Shown: piece by piece, positions 44,335 through 53,366 of the stretch | How the letters are laid out: the number at the start of each line of letters is the position of its first letter | Numbering within the stretch: position 1 is the stretch's first letter | Assembly (NCBI RefSeq): GCF_010726955.1 | Contig: NZ_AP022603.1 | Span: 2,728,001 to 2,792,000 of the forward strand | Direction: 5' to 3' | DNA length: 64,000 bases | From: Mycolicibacterium fallax | Lineage (GTDB): Bacteria; Actinomycetota; Actinomycetes; Mycobacteriales; Mycobacteriaceae | Program-made: the position numbers and the translations under genes | Notes under the pieces: generated by a model | Told to the model about the DNA's origin: nothing | Seen by the model: the letters and a program-made list of their open reading frames with translations, nothing else | The model's database searches: none

Positions 44335-45356
44335 GCACCGCGGTCCCGGTCATCGCGCTGACGGGCTACCTCGGCGCCGGTAAGACCACCCTGCTCAATC
44401 ACGTGCTGCGACGCCCGGATGCGCGAATCGGCCTGGTGATCAATGACTTCGGCGAGATCAACGTCGACGCCGGGCTGGTCACCGGGCAGATCGACGAGCC
44501 CGCGTCGATCGCCGGCGGCTGCATCTGCTGCCTGCCCGACGACGGCGGTCTCGACGTCGCCCTGGCGAAGCTGGCCGATCCGCGGTTGCAACTGGACGCC
44601 ATCATCGTCGAGGCCAGCGGCGTCGCCGAGCCGGCCGCGCTGGCCCGGATCATCCGGTTCTCCGGGGTGGACAACGTCCGCTCCGGAGGGGTCCTCGACG
44701 TCGTCGACGCGGTCAACCACTTCAGCACGGTGGACACCGAAACCCTGCCGCCGGCACGCTATTCGGCGGCCTCGCTGGTGGTGGTCAACAAGCTCGATCA
44801 GCTGCCCGAGGCCGACCGCGCCGCCGTGCTGGACCGGGTGCGCGAGCGGGTGCGGGCAGCCAATCCGGACGCCCAGGTCATCGGCACCTCCGGCGGCCGG
44901 ATCGACCCGGGCCTGCTCTACGACATCGCCGGCACCGCGGAGCAGACCGGGCAGCTGTCGCTGCGCGATCTGCTCGTCGAACAGCCCGAGCCGGGCCGGC
45001 CCCACGACCACCCGCACGCCGATTCGGTCAGCGTGCTCGGCGAGGGCTGCGCGGACCCGGCCGCGGTGTTCGACCTGTGTGAGCACCCGCCGCGCGGGGT
45101 GTACCGGATCAAGGGCACCTTCGCGGTCCGGTACCGCTCCGGCGTGCGCAGCTACGTCGTCAATGTGGTCGGCGCGGCCGTGCACATCGCGGCGGCGCCG
45201 TCCCCGACCCCCGACCCGGCGCTGGTCGCCATCGGGATGGATCTGGACGTCGAGGATGTCCGCGCCCGGCTGCGCGCCGCGCTGGCCCCGGTGCCCGGCG
45301 CGGCCCCCGCGGCCGGCGTCAAACGATTGCAGCGCTACCGCAGGCTGAGCATCTGA
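44331..45356 (+). CDS. CobW/COG0523 family GTP-binding metallochaperone
   Basis: G3E GTPase of 341 residues that delivers a metal (often zinc, cobalt or nickel) to a target enzyme. Walker [13 protein letters not shown], the metal-binding CxCC motif in [10 protein letters not shown], the Walker B-like [11 protein letters not shown] and the NKLDQL guanine motif are present; a CobW C-terminal domain starts near GVYRIKGTF. The histidine-rich linker PHDHPHAD may bind metal. GTG start overlaps the SDR stop. No zinc-uptake repressor site was seen upstream. The nearest metal-enzyme client is the HOT-type dehydrogenase in the divergent operon (inference). Confidence 0.92.
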   Translation: MSTAVPVIALTGYLGAGKTTLLNHVLRRPDARIGLVINDFGEINVDAGLVTGQIDEPASIAGGCICCLPDDGGLDVALAKLADPRLQLDAIIVEASGVAEPAALARIIRFSGVDNVRSGGVLDVVDAVNHFSTVDTETLPPARYSAASLVVVNKLDQLPEADRAAVLDRVRERVRAANPDAQVIGTSGGRIDPGLLYDIAGTAEQTGQLSLRDLLVEQPEPGRPHDHPHADSVSVLGEGCADPAAVFDLCEHPPRGVYRIKGTFAVRYRSGVRSYVVNVVGAAVHIAAAPSPTPDPALVAIGMDLDVEDVRARLRAALAPVPGAAPAAGVKRLQRYRRLSI

Positions 45357-45428
45357 GCACCGTTCCGGGCGGCGCGGCGGCCTGTGGCACTGCTCACCCC
45401 AAGCCGGTCGAGGTGATGAGGTTCTCTG

Positions 45429-45434
45429 TAGGCT
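45429..45434 (+). promoter_or_regulatory. -10 box TAGGCT for crp
   Basis: TAGGCT matches TANNNT and would start RNA around 45441, giving a leader of about 28 nt that includes the AAGGGG ribosome binding site before the ATG at 45470. Confidence 0.4.
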
Positions 45435-45469
45435 GGCCCTCGTCCGATCGCCGCGCGTAAGGGGACCCC

Positions 45470-46195
45470 ATGGATGCATCGCCGACCAAGGTCGATCCCC
45501 CCGCGCCGAAAACCGCGATGGACGAGGTCCTGTCCCGGGCGAGCATCTTCCAGGGCGTCGACGCCGACGCCGTCACCGCGCTGGCCGCGCAGCTGCAGCC
45601 GGTGTCGTTTCCGCGCGCGCACCGGGTGTTCCGCGAGGGCGAGCCCGGCGACCGGCTGTACATCATCGCCTCCGGCACGGTGAAGATCGGCCGCGCCGCC
45701 CCCGACGGCCGGGAGAGCCTGCTCGCGCTGCTGGGCCCGGCGGACATCTTCGGCGAGCTGGCCATCTTCGACCCGGGTCCGCGCACCTCCACGGTCACCA
45801 CCCTGACCCCGGTGGAGGCGGTCAGCATGGACCGCGAGGCGCTGCACAGCTGGATCGTCGGCCGCCCGGAGATCGCCGAGCAGCTGCTGCGGGTGCTGGC
45901 CCGCCGGCTGCGCCGCACCAACAATGCGCTGTGCGACCTGATCTTCACCGACGTGCCCGGCCGGGTCGCCAAGCAGCTGCTCGACCTGGCCAACCGGTTC
46001 GGTTCCCCCGACGACGGCGCGATGCGCATCGACCTGACGCTGACCCAGAACGAACTCGCCCAGCTGGTCGGCTCCTCCCGGGAGACGATCAACAAGGCGC
46101 TGTCGGACTTCGCCCAGCGGGGCTGGATCCGCCAGCAGGGCCGCGCGACCTGGATCACCGATCCGGCCAAGCTGGCCCGCCGCGCCCGGATGTAG
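45470..46195 (+). CDS. crp: Crp/Fnr family cAMP-responsive regulator
   Basis: cAMP receptor protein of 241 residues. The cAMP-binding domain (about 20-135) has [11 protein letters not shown] and the binding pocket [18 protein letters not shown] with the key glutamate and arginine; the HTH contains [23 protein letters not shown]. It closely resembles M. tuberculosis Rv3676 but the gene context differs and the N-terminus is 16 residues longer. ATG 45470 is chosen because AAGGGG lies 7 nt upstream, whereas ATG 45518, equivalent to the Rv3676 start, lacks a ribosome site. Fast-growing mycobacteria carry a second Crp; this may be it. Confidence 0.9.
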   Translation: MDASPTKVDPPAPKTAMDEVLSRASIFQGVDADAVTALAAQLQPVSFPRAHRVFREGEPGDRLYIIASGTVKIGRAAPDGRESLLALLGPADIFGELAIFDPGPRTSTVTTLTPVEAVSMDREALHSWIVGRPEIAEQLLRVLARRLRRTNNALCDLIFTDVPGRVAKQLLDLANRFGSPDDGAMRIDLTLTQNELAQLVGSSRETINKALSDFAQRGWIRQQGRATWITDPAKLARRARM

Positions 46196-46209
46196 CCCGG
46201 CTCGGACTT

Positions 46210-47634
46210 TTAGGGAAGCGTCGTCTTCATCAGCATCACGTTGTAGGCCGACCACAGCGACAGCGTGTAGTAGAGCTCCTTGCCCGTCGACCACGGATGC
46301 AGGTAGGGCGCGTAGGCGCCGCCGGGGGTCTGCTGGGCGGCGACCACCAGCTGCGGCGGGCTCCACGGGCCCTGCGGCGCCGGGGCGGTGCTCATCAGCA
46401 CGTCGCCGTTCAGGTTGCCGTACATCACCAGGAACTGCCGCAGGTAGGTGTTGTACTGCGCGGACATCTCACCGACCGAGCCGTGAATCACCGGGGCGGC
46501 GGCGCCGGGATTGTTCGGCACCCAGGTGCCGCCGTCCCAGTATTCGTACCTGCTCAGGTCCGGCACCGCGTTCTGCGGAACCCGGGAGACATAGGCGGGG
46601 CCGGTACGCCCGGCCGGCGTGCCGAACGAGTAGACGTAGCCGTCGTTGGTCTTGAGGAACGCGCCCTGCTGGAACTTCTCGTTGCCGGGCGTGTACTGGG
46701 TGTTCTTGGTGTCATTCGGGTTCGGGGTGCGCACCGAGCCGGGGTAGACGCCCCAGTGCTGGCCGTTGTCCGGGGACACCGCGATCGCCGAGAAGTTCGT
46801 GGTCCACGCGCCGGGGCTGTCCCAGTTCCGGATCGACATGATGTTCATGTACTGCACATTGCCGACGGACACCCCCGCGGTGGGGATGATGCCCTTCTCG
46901 ATCGGCGCCCACTTGATGCTGTTGACGACCTGCTTGGAGTACCCGGTGGCGATCTCCGGGGTGCCGGCGTACCGGTTGGTCATCGAGCCGCTCTGCACGT
47001 TGATGCCGCGGGCCAGGGTCCGGTCCTGGGTGCGGAACAGCACGTTGTAGCGCCACTGCTGGCCCTTGACGCCGCAGTAGCCGAAGGTGTCGCCGAACGC
47101 CATCAGCACCTGGTTGTTGGCCCGGTCGCCGTTGTCCCACATGATGCCGAGGTCGGTGCCGGAGACGCCGAACCGGTTCAACGTGTTGGCGGCGCTGTCC
47201 ACCCCGGTCACCCAGCCGACGATCGAGGTGCCCGGCGTCGAACCCATCGCGGGGTGCGGAACGTCCTGGGCCGGCACGGTCGGGGCGATCGCGCGCCGCG
47301 GCGCCGGCTGCGGCGCGGGTTGCGGCCGCGGCACCGGGGTGACCGCGGCCCGGGAGCGGGCCTTGGTCGGGTTGAAGGCGTCGATCAGGTCCCGGGACAG
47401 CTGACCCAGCTTGGGCAGCGGGGCATTGGGATTGGCGTTGGCCGGCCGGTGCCCGACGGGCGGCTGGTAGTTCCCGCCGGTGTCCGCGTTGGGCATCGGC
47501 TGCGGGGGCATCGCCCCGGCCGCGGGCCCGGTGCACGGATCCGCGGACGCCTGGGGCGAGACGCCGACCACGGCGTTGAAGCCCAGAACGGCGACCGAGG
47601 CGGCCGCAGTGGCAATTCGGATACGCGACGGCAT
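46210..47634 (-). CDS. Exported DUF4185 protein (GH183-type endo-D-arabinanase candidate)
   Basis: Secreted protein of 474 residues: signal peptide ending near ASADP (about residue 32), a Pro/Asn-rich linker to about 130, then the DUF4185 five-bladed propeller-like domain. Conserved acidic residues occur in GTDLGIMWDN and LMAFGDTFGYC. DUF4185 proteins were shown to be endo-acting D-arabinanases (family GH183), so this one may trim mycobacterial arabinan in arabinogalactan or lipoarabinomannan; that function is inferred from the family. ATG at 47634 with AAAGG upstream. Convergent with crp. Confidence 0.85.
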   Translation of the reverse strand: MPSRIRIATAAASVAVLGFNAVVGVSPQASADPCTGPAAGAMPPQPMPNADTGGNYQPPVGHRPANANPNAPLPKLGQLSRDLIDAFNPTKARSRAAVTPVPRPQPAPQPAPRRAIAPTVPAQDVPHPAMGSTPGTSIVGWVTGVDSAANTLNRFGVSGTDLGIMWDNGDRANNQVLMAFGDTFGYCGVKGQQWRYNVLFRTQDRTLARGINVQSGSMTNRYAGTPEIATGYSKQVVNSIKWAPIEKGIIPTAGVSVGNVQYMNIMSIRNWDSPGAWTTNFSAIAVSPDNGQHWGVYPGSVRTPNPNDTKNTQYTPGNEKFQQGAFLKTNDGYVYSFGTPAGRTGPAYVSRVPQNAVPDLSRYEYWDGGTWVPNNPGAAAPVIHGSVGEMSAQYNTYLRQFLVMYGNLNGDVLMSTAPAPQGPWSPPQLVVAAQQTPGGAYAPYLHPWSTGKELYYTLSLWSAYNVMLMKTTLP

Positions 47635-47883
47635 CGCTTACCTTTCGGAGGGGGACGCCGCCGGGGACCTGGCTTCGACGTCAGCAGTTGCTGCGTGTGA
47701 CGATAGTGAAGCGTGAGGTTTTTGTGACTGTTGATGCGGAATGGCTACGGAGCCGTGATCGTGTCGCAATCATGAATAACAACAATGTAAGCCCGGGGTG
47801 TGCATGCCGGGGCGGGGCGCACCGCCGCTCGGCGCCGGGGCGTCACCCCGGGGTGCTGCCCGGCAGCCATTGGCCGCCGAGGA
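47635..47883. other. Intergenic 249 bp
   Basis: Upstream region of the DUF4185 gene. It is less GC-rich around 47700-47790 than its surroundings, as expected for a promoter, and contains scattered TGTGA half-sites but no complete Crp palindrome. No small gene was supported. Confidence 0.5.
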
Positions 47884-48351
47884 TCACCACAGCACCGCGT
47901 ACGGACTGGCCAGCACGAAGCCGTGACCACCGGCAACCTGGCAGGTGACCGCCCCGTGATTGCCGACCGCGCAGCTCGAACCCCAGTTCTCCAACCGGTG
48001 TCCGGCGGGCAGCACGTCGACGTCACGGGTGAAGGTCGGGCGGTCGGACTGCCGGTACCCGGCCGCCGCCCACCCGCTCGCGACGGTCTGGTTGGTGCCC
48101 GCCGGCGCGTCGATCGGGACCGAATCGCAGCCCACCTCGCCGCCGTTGGGCGCGATACCGCAGGCCCGGCCGTCGGGCGTCTTGAAGAACACCCAGTAAA
48201 AATCCCGAATGTCCGGGGAGCGGTAGTTTCCGACGGCCAGCGGGTAGTCGTTCAGTTCGTCGAGGCCGACCGGCGGGTCGGCGGCCGCACTGGGCGCGCA
48301 GAGCAGCGACGCCGCAGCGACGCCGAGGGCGAGCCGCGCAAATCCGGCCAC
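47884..48351 (-). CDS. Small secreted protein, unknown function
   Basis: Exported protein of 155 residues with a clear signal peptide (LALGVAAASLLCAPSAAA, cleavage near residue 24). The mature part has four cysteines (RACGI, VGCDS, SSCAV, VTCQV), probably forming two disulfides, and several aromatic and glycine residues. No family was recognised; it resembles the small secreted proteins that are numerous and uncharacterised in mycobacteria. GTG at 48351, 5 bp after the VOC stop, so they may be co-transcribed. Confidence 0.75.
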   Translation of the reverse strand: MAGFARLALGVAAASLLCAPSAAADPPVGLDELNDYPLAVGNYRSPDIRDFYWVFFKTPDGRACGIAPNGGEVGCDSVPIDAPAGTNQTVASGWAAAGYRQSDRPTFTRDVDVLPAGHRLENWGSSCAVGNHGAVTCQVAGGHGFVLASPYAVLW

Positions 48352-48356
48352 CGGCG

Positions 48357-48710
48357 CTACCGCTTCAGCGGGCTGTAGAACACCAGCCCGTTGCCCTTGT
48401 TGTCATAGACGACGGCGCGACGCTCGTGGGCGTCGTCGTAGGGGCCCCGGACAATCGCCCCGCCGCTGGCCTCGATGGCCCTGGCCGCAGCGTCGACGTC
48501 GGCGGTCTTGATCCCGATGACCACCTGGCCCGGGATGGGGTGGTCGATCTCGGTGGCCAGCGCCAGGGTGATCGGTCCGCCGTCGAGCGCGGCGAAGTGC
48601 GCGCCGTCTCGGAACTTCAGCGCCATCCCGAGGGTCTCGCCATAGAACCGGATCGACTCATCCAGATCGTCGGTGGACAGGATGACCATCTTCACTTCGT
48701 GGTCGCTCAT
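48357..48710 (-). CDS. VOC family protein (glyoxalase/bleomycin-resistance-like)
   Basis: Single VOC module pair in 117 residues: KMVILSTDDLDESIRFYGETLG, a central LALATEIDH and the second half VVIGIKTADVDAAARAIEASG, ending VYDNKGNGLVFY. It may be a lyase, isomerase or binding protein for a small molecule. ATG at 48710 has a strong AGGAGG ribosome site. Followed by the small secreted protein 5 bp downstream. Confidence 0.88.
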   Translation of the reverse strand: MSDHEVKMVILSTDDLDESIRFYGETLGMALKFRDGAHFAALDGGPITLALATEIDHPIPGQVVIGIKTADVDAAARAIEASGGAIVRGPYDDAHERRAVVYDNKGNGLVFYSPLKR

Positions 48711-48774
48711 GCGGTGCCTCCTCGGTAGCCGGGTCGCTTCCACCTTAAAACGACACCGGGCAAGTCCGCCCGGC

Positions 48775-49686
48775 TCAGGAGCCGGTGCCGACAACCAGCC
48801 TGGTGGCGGTGCCCGGGGCCGGAGTCCCGGCACCCGGCGCGGTGCCGTCCGGGGCCGGTGCGGCGGCATCCGGGCCGAAGCTCAGCGTGGTCGGCAACTC
48901 GGCGGCGACCAGTCCGTAGAGCGGGCCGTTCCAGGCGTGCAGGCCACTGCCGGCCGGCGCGTACCCGGTGTGGATGGCCAGTTCGGTGGCGGTGCTGCCG
49001 CTGACGTCGGGGTCGTAGTCGCAGACCGGGTCGCCGACGTCGCAGACGCTGATGGTGCGCGCGCCGAGCGCCGCGGGCAGCGTGTCGGTGTTGGTGCCGG
49101 CCAGGATGTGATGCTCCTGCGCGACGCCCATCCGGGTGCCGGGTGCGCGCAGCGCCGTCGAGCCCATCTTGATGGTGGTGTCGGTGGGAATACGGTCACC
49201 GTCGGCGACCAGCAGCACCGCCGCCAGTTGCGGGCTGTCGGCCAGGCCGTGCAGGTTGCGGTGGATCACCATCGCGCCCTGGGAGTACCCGGCCATCACC
49301 ACCTTGCTGGCGGGGCAGCGCTCGACGTAGGCCCAGTACTGCTGGCCAGTCGCCTCGGCGCCGGTGCGCACGCTGCCCATGAAGTCCATCCAGCCGCCCA
49401 GCCCGCCGTCCTCGGGGACCGGCACGGCCGGGTAGTTCACCGCCTCGGCGGACACCGTGTGACCGGCGGACACCAGGTCCGAGCGCAGCCGCTGGTAGGA
49501 CTGGTAGACCACATCGCCCATGCCCTGGTTGGCGACCAGGCTGGCGCCGTCCCGCTGGCCGGAGCCCGCGGCACCGATGTAGTGCACGTCGGCGCAGCTC
49601 GGTTCGGCGGCGGCGGCGGCGGTGCTCAGCCCGGCCAGCGCCAGCCCCGCGGCCGCGGCGGCCAGCCCCAGGCGACGAATCTTCAT
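48775..49686 (-). CDS. Cutinase family esterase (secreted)
   Basis: Exported serine esterase of 303 residues. Signal peptide to about residue 27 (STAAAAAEPS), nucleophile GYSQG with Ser135, the CDVGDPVCDYD segment holding the catalytic aspartate and two cysteines, and the histidine in AIHTGYAPAG. A Pro/Ala/Gly-rich C-terminal tail of about 40 residues follows the domain. Mycobacterial cutinase-like proteins (Culp) hydrolyse lipid esters. ATG at 49686 with GGGAGG 7 nt upstream. Confidence 0.9.
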   Translation of the reverse strand: MKIRRLGLAAAAAGLALAGLSTAAAAAEPSCADVHYIGAAGSGQRDGASLVANQGMGDVVYQSYQRLRSDLVSAGHTVSAEAVNYPAVPVPEDGGLGGWMDFMGSVRTGAEATGQQYWAYVERCPASKVVMAGYSQGAMVIHRNLHGLADSPQLAAVLLVADGDRIPTDTTIKMGSTALRAPGTRMGVAQEHHILAGTNTDTLPAALGARTISVCDVGDPVCDYDPDVSGSTATELAIHTGYAPAGSGLHAWNGPLYGLVAAELPTTLSFGPDAAAPAPDGTAPGAGTPAPGTATRLVVGTGS

Positions 49687-49843
49687 GCGGATCCTCCCAC
49701 TCGGTGCGACAGCCATTAGATCGCCGCGGCGCCCGCGCGGTGTTACAGACCAGTCCCCCGGCCGACCGGGATCGGCCGCGCGGCGGGCCGCCCGGTCACG
49801 GTGCATTCACCCTCGGATTTTTCCGAGCACGGCCGATCGACCA

Positions 49844-49849
49844 TAGGAT
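49844..49849 (+). promoter_or_regulatory. -10 box TAGGAT for leaderless aminotransferase transcript
   Basis: TAGGAT, 7 nt, then the ATG at 49857; no Shine-Dalgarno is present. Confidence 0.5.
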
Positions 49850-49856
49850 TCGGTCC

Positions 49857-51239
49857 ATGACGACAACCTCCGCCCGCACCCTGCCGACCGGGCAGGACAT
49901 CGACGCCGCGATCGCCGAGGGGCGCCGGGCCTACGAGCTGGACCGCAAGCACGTGTTCCACTCGTGGTCGGCCCAGGCCCAGATCACGCCGATGACGGTG
50001 CTGGCCGCCGAGGGGTCCTACGTCTGGGACGGCGACGGCAACCGGCTGCTGGACTTCTCCAGCCAGCTGGTCAACACCAACATCGGTCACCAGCACCCCA
50101 AGGTGGTCGCCGCGATCGCCGCCCAGGCGGCCAAGCTGTGCACCGTCGCGCCGCAGTACGTCAACGACGCGCGTTCGGAGGCCGCCCGACTGGTCGCCGA
50201 GCGGACCCCGGGCGACCTGAACCGGGTGTTCTTCACCAACGGCGGCGCCGACGCGGTCGAGCACGCGGTCCGGATGGCCCGGTTGCACACCGGCAGGCAC
50301 AAGGTGCTGGCCCGCTACCGCGGCTACCACGGCGGCACCGACACCGCGGTCAACCTCACCGGTGACCCGCGGCGCTGGCCCAACGACCGGGGCGCGGCCG
50401 GCGTGGTGCACTTCAACGGTCCGTTCCTGTACCGCTCGTCGTTCTACGCGCAGACCGAAGAGCAGGAATCCCAGCGGGCGCTGGAGTACCTGGACCGGCT
50501 GATCGAGATGGAGGGCCCGTCGACCATCGCGGCCATCATCCTGGAGTCGATCCCGGGCACCGCCGGGATCATGGTGCCCCCGCCCGGGTATATGGCCGGC
50601 GTGCGGGAAATCTGCGACCGCCACGGCATCATGTTCATCGCCGACGAGGTGATGGCCGGCTTCGGCCGGTCCGGGAAGTGGTTCGCCATCGACCACTTCG
50701 ATGTGGTGCCGGACCTGATGACCTTCGCCAAGGGCGTCAACTCCGGGTACGTGCCGCTGGGCGGGGTGGCGATCAGCGACGCCGTCGCCGCGACCTTCGC
50801 CGATCGGGCCTACCCGGGTGGGCTGACCTATTCGGGTCACCCGCTGGCCACCGCGGCCGCGGTGGCCACCCTCAACGCCATGCAGGACGAGGACATGGTC
50901 GCCAACGCGGCCCGGATCGGCGAGCAGGTGCTCGGGCCGGGGCTGCGTGAGCTGGCGGCCCGTCACCCGTCGGTCGGCGAGGTCCGCGGCGTTGGGGTGT
51001 TCTGGGCGATCGAGCTGGTCGCCGACCGCGAGACCCGCGAGCCGCTGGCGCCCTACGGCGGCACCAGCGCGGCGATGGGTGCGGTGGTGGCCTCCTGCAA
51101 GGCCAACGGCCTGCTGCCGTTCGCCAACTACAACCGGATCCACGCCGTCCCGGCGTGCAATGTCACCGACGCGGAGGCCGCCGAGGGGCTGCGCATCCTC
51201 GACATCGCCCTCGGGGTCGCGGACGGCTACCTGGGCTGA
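49857..51239 (+). CDS. Class III pyridoxal-phosphate aminotransferase
   Basis: Omega-type (subgroup II) aminotransferase of 460 residues using PLP. The PLP-binding aspartate is in FIADEVMAGFGRSG, and the Schiff-base lysine is in TFAKGVNSGYVPLG. It resembles the family that includes beta-alanine/pyruvate and taurine/pyruvate aminotransferases; substrate not assigned. The mRNA appears leaderless. Convergent with the P450 downstream (11-bp gap). Confidence 0.92.
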   Translation: MTTTSARTLPTGQDIDAAIAEGRRAYELDRKHVFHSWSAQAQITPMTVLAAEGSYVWDGDGNRLLDFSSQLVNTNIGHQHPKVVAAIAAQAAKLCTVAPQYVNDARSEAARLVAERTPGDLNRVFFTNGGADAVEHAVRMARLHTGRHKVLARYRGYHGGTDTAVNLTGDPRRWPNDRGAAGVVHFNGPFLYRSSFYAQTEEQESQRALEYLDRLIEMEGPSTIAAIILESIPGTAGIMVPPPGYMAGVREICDRHGIMFIADEVMAGFGRSGKWFAIDHFDVVPDLMTFAKGVNSGYVPLGGVAISDAVAATFADRAYPGGLTYSGHPLATAAAVATLNAMQDEDMVANAARIGEQVLGPGLRELAARHPSVGEVRGVGVFWAIELVADRETREPLAPYGGTSAAMGAVVASCKANGLLPFANYNRIHAVPACNVTDAEAAEGLRILDIALGVADGYLG

Positions 51240-51250
51240 CCCGGCGCTGA

Positions 51251-52555
51251 TCAGCCCGCGTCGAACTCGATGTGCAGCTCGGTCAGCCCGCGCAGCAGGA
51301 AGGTCGGCTCGTAGCCGAAGTGCCGGTCGCCGGCCCCGCCGTGGTTGGCCGGGTCCAGCCGGATGTCGCTCATCCGGTCCAGCAGCCGGTTGAGGGTGAC
51401 CCGGCCCTCGACCCGGGCCAGCGGCGCCCCGGCGCAGGTGTGGATGCCGCGGCCGAACGCCAGGTGTTCCCGGACGTTGCGGCGGTCGGCGTGGAACTCG
51501 TTGGGGTTGTCGAACTTTCGCGGGTCGCGGTTGGCCGCGCCGAGGCAGAGCATCAGCGTGGTGCCGGCCGGGATCCGCACCCCGCCGAGGGTGGTGGTCT
51601 TGCGGGCCAGCCGGAAGTCGATCTTGGTCGGACTCTCGAAGCGCAGCGACTCCTCGATGAACGGTCCGATCAGGTCCCGGTCATCCCGCAGCCGCTGCTG
51701 CAGCTCGGGCCGCTCGCAGAGCACCTTGACCGCCGAGCTCAGCAGCTTGGTGACCGTCTCCTGCCCGGCGGCGAACAGGAAGGTCGCCGGCCGGACGACC
51801 TCCAGCAGCGGCGGGACCGACCCGTCCGGGTACCGAGCGGTGGCCAGACCGGTCAGCACGTCCTGCCCCGGGTTCTCCCGGCGGTCGGCGATATAGCCGG
51901 AGAACAGCTCGTCGAGGTACTGCAGCGGATTGCTGCCGACCGGTTCATGGTCGAGCGCCCCGACCCGGGACCCGGGCGCGTTGCCGGCGCCGAGGTTGCG
52001 CCGGATCTCGTCGCGGTCCTCCTCGGGCACCCCGAGCAGGTCGGCGATCGCCAGGGTGGCGAACGGTTTGCCGTACTCGGCGAGGAACTCGCACCGACCG
52101 TTGGCGATGAACTCGTCAAGCTGCCGATCGGCCAATTCCCAGATGTAGTCCGCGTTTTCGGAGAGCCGGCGCGGGGTGAGCAGCTTGCTCAGCAGCGAGC
52201 GGGCCTTGTCATGCTCGGGCGGGTCCATCACCACCATGTGCTCGAAGATCGGGAACTCGTGCCGATGCGCCTCGATCTGCGCGGAGATGTCGTCGCCCTC
52301 CGGGGTGAACGGCAGCGGCGGGAACGGCCCGCCGATCGCGTTGACCGCGGAGAAGGATTCGACGTCCCTGAACGCCGCCTGCACCTCCGCATACCCGGTG
52401 ACGGCGACGACCCCGTAGTGCGGCTCGGCGACCACCGGTCCCTGCTCCCGCAGGTACTCCCAGTAGGCGTAGGGATCCTGGGCGGTCGCGCCGTCGGTGA
52501 AGTAGTCGGTCGCGGCGAAGTCGGTCATCTGCTCGGTCGGCCTTTCGGTGCTCAC
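51251..52555 (-). CDS. Cytochrome P450
   Basis: P450 of 434 residues. Heme signature FGRGIHTCAGAPLAR with the proximal cysteine about residue 374, ExxR as ESLR, and the I-helix motif AAGQETVT. The CAGAPLAR form is seen in P450s acting on terpenoid and aromatic compounds (family impression only). GTG 52555 is used as start; ATG 52528 nine codons downstream is an alternative, with GAAAGG nearby. Divergent from a TetR gene; the gap contains a palindrome related to the one before the SDR at 53.4 kb. Confidence 0.92.
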   Translation of the reverse strand: MSTERPTEQMTDFAATDYFTDGATAQDPYAYWEYLREQGPVVAEPHYGVVAVTGYAEVQAAFRDVESFSAVNAIGGPFPPLPFTPEGDDISAQIEAHRHEFPIFEHMVVMDPPEHDKARSLLSKLLTPRRLSENADYIWELADRQLDEFIANGRCEFLAEYGKPFATLAIADLLGVPEEDRDEIRRNLGAGNAPGSRVGALDHEPVGSNPLQYLDELFSGYIADRRENPGQDVLTGLATARYPDGSVPPLLEVVRPATFLFAAGQETVTKLLSSAVKVLCERPELQQRLRDDRDLIGPFIEESLRFESPTKIDFRLARKTTTLGGVRIPAGTTLMLCLGAANRDPRKFDNPNEFHADRRNVREHLAFGRGIHTCAGAPLARVEGRVTLNRLLDRMSDIRLDPANHGGAGDRHFGYEPTFLLRGLTELHIEFDAG

Positions 52556-52567
52556 GCGAGATCGATC

Positions 52568-52583
52568 CTGTTCAGTCGATCAG
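52568..52583. promoter_or_regulatory. Degenerate CTGATCG-type palindrome, P450/TetR gap
   Basis: CTGTTCAGTCGATCAG: the right half CGATCAG is identical to the perfect palindrome at 53327-53342, the left half differs at two positions. Likely site for the adjacent TetR regulator. Confidence 0.5.
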
Positions 52584-52652
52584 TTTCCCGATCCGCCTAT
52601 GGGTACCACGGGCACCGGGGACGGTCAAGCATCCCGCCCGCGGTCGAGCGCG

Positions 52653-52658
52653 TAGAGT
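52653..52658 (+). promoter_or_regulatory. -10 box TAGAGT for leaderless TetR transcript
   Basis: TAGAGT, 7 nt, then ATG at 52666; no Shine-Dalgarno. Confidence 0.5.
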
Positions 52659-52665
52659 GCGGTGA

Positions 52666-53268
52666 ATGAGCCCCGCCTCGCCGAAGAACGCCGCGGGCAA
52701 TGCGCGTGACCGACTGCTGGAGGCCACCGCCCGGATCATCCGGGAGGAGGGTTACGCGGCCGCGACGTCGCGGCGGGTGGCCGCCGAGGCCGGGGTGAAG
52801 CAGGCGCTGGTCTACTACTACTTCCCCACCATGGACGATCTGTTCGTCGAGGTGTTGCGCAGCGGCGCCGACGCCGCACTGGCCCGGATGCGGGGGCTGC
52901 TCACCGACGACGATCCGCTGCAGGCGTTGTGGCTGATCAACGGCGATCCCCGGTGGTCGGTGCTGAACACCGAGTTCATGGCACTGGCCAACCACCGGAA
53001 GGCGATTCGCGCCGAGTTGAAGAACTACGCCGAGCGGGTCCGCGACATCGAGACCGCGGCGGTCACCCTGGTGCTGCGCGCCAACGGGATGGATCTCGAT
53101 CGCTACCCCCCGGTGGCGGTGTCGATGCTCATCGCGCAGACCGCGCGCAGCCTGAGCAACGAGGCCGCGGTCGGCGTGACCGCCGGCCATGCCGAGCTGC
53201 GCGCGCTGGTCGAGGGACAACTGGCCGCGCTGCGCCGACCGGCCCCCGCGGTCACCGCCGCCGACTAG
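52666..53268 (+). CDS. TetR family transcriptional regulator
   Basis: Repressor of 200 residues, HTH at about 20-62 (AATSRRVAAEAGVKQALVYYYF), then a helical ligand domain. The YYYFPTMDDL end of the recognition region is typical of TetR proteins linked to lipid metabolism in mycobacteria. The mRNA is probably leaderless. It stands between a P450 and a mycofactocin-type SDR, both preceded by related palindromes, so it probably represses both (inference). Confidence 0.92.
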   Translation: MSPASPKNAAGNARDRLLEATARIIREEGYAAATSRRVAAEAGVKQALVYYYFPTMDDLFVEVLRSGADAALARMRGLLTDDDPLQALWLINGDPRWSVLNTEFMALANHRKAIRAELKNYAERVRDIETAAVTLVLRANGMDLDRYPPVAVSMLIAQTARSLSNEAAVGVTAGHAELRALVEGQLAALRRPAPAVTAAD

Positions 53269-53326
53269 ACCCGCCCGGCCGGGTGCGACCAGCCGTTGAC
53301 ACCGCGGCGCCGTGATGGCAATCTCC

Positions 53327-53342
53327 CTGATCGACCGATCAG
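53327..53342. promoter_or_regulatory. Perfect palindrome CTGATCG-AC-CGATCAG before SDR
   Basis: 7-bp arms around a 2-bp centre, 25 bp before the SDR start at 53367 and 10 bp before its AGGAG ribosome site. A related copy lies in the P450/TetR gap at 52568-52583. Fits a TetR operator. Confidence 0.65.
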
Positions 53343-53366
53343 ATTCAACAGGAGAGTGGGGACGTC

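Noticed and set aside
47700..47790. Possible Crp binding site before the DUF4185 gene
   Set aside because: Only TGTGA-like half-sites were found, with no correctly spaced TCACA partner.
47770..47795. TGTAA near 47787 as an operator half-site
   Set aside because: The five bases located 14 bp upstream are CAATC, so there is no partner half-site.
49740..49760. TTACA at 49743 as a further copy of the cluster operator
   Set aside because: The sequence 14 bp downstream is CCGAC, not TGTAA.
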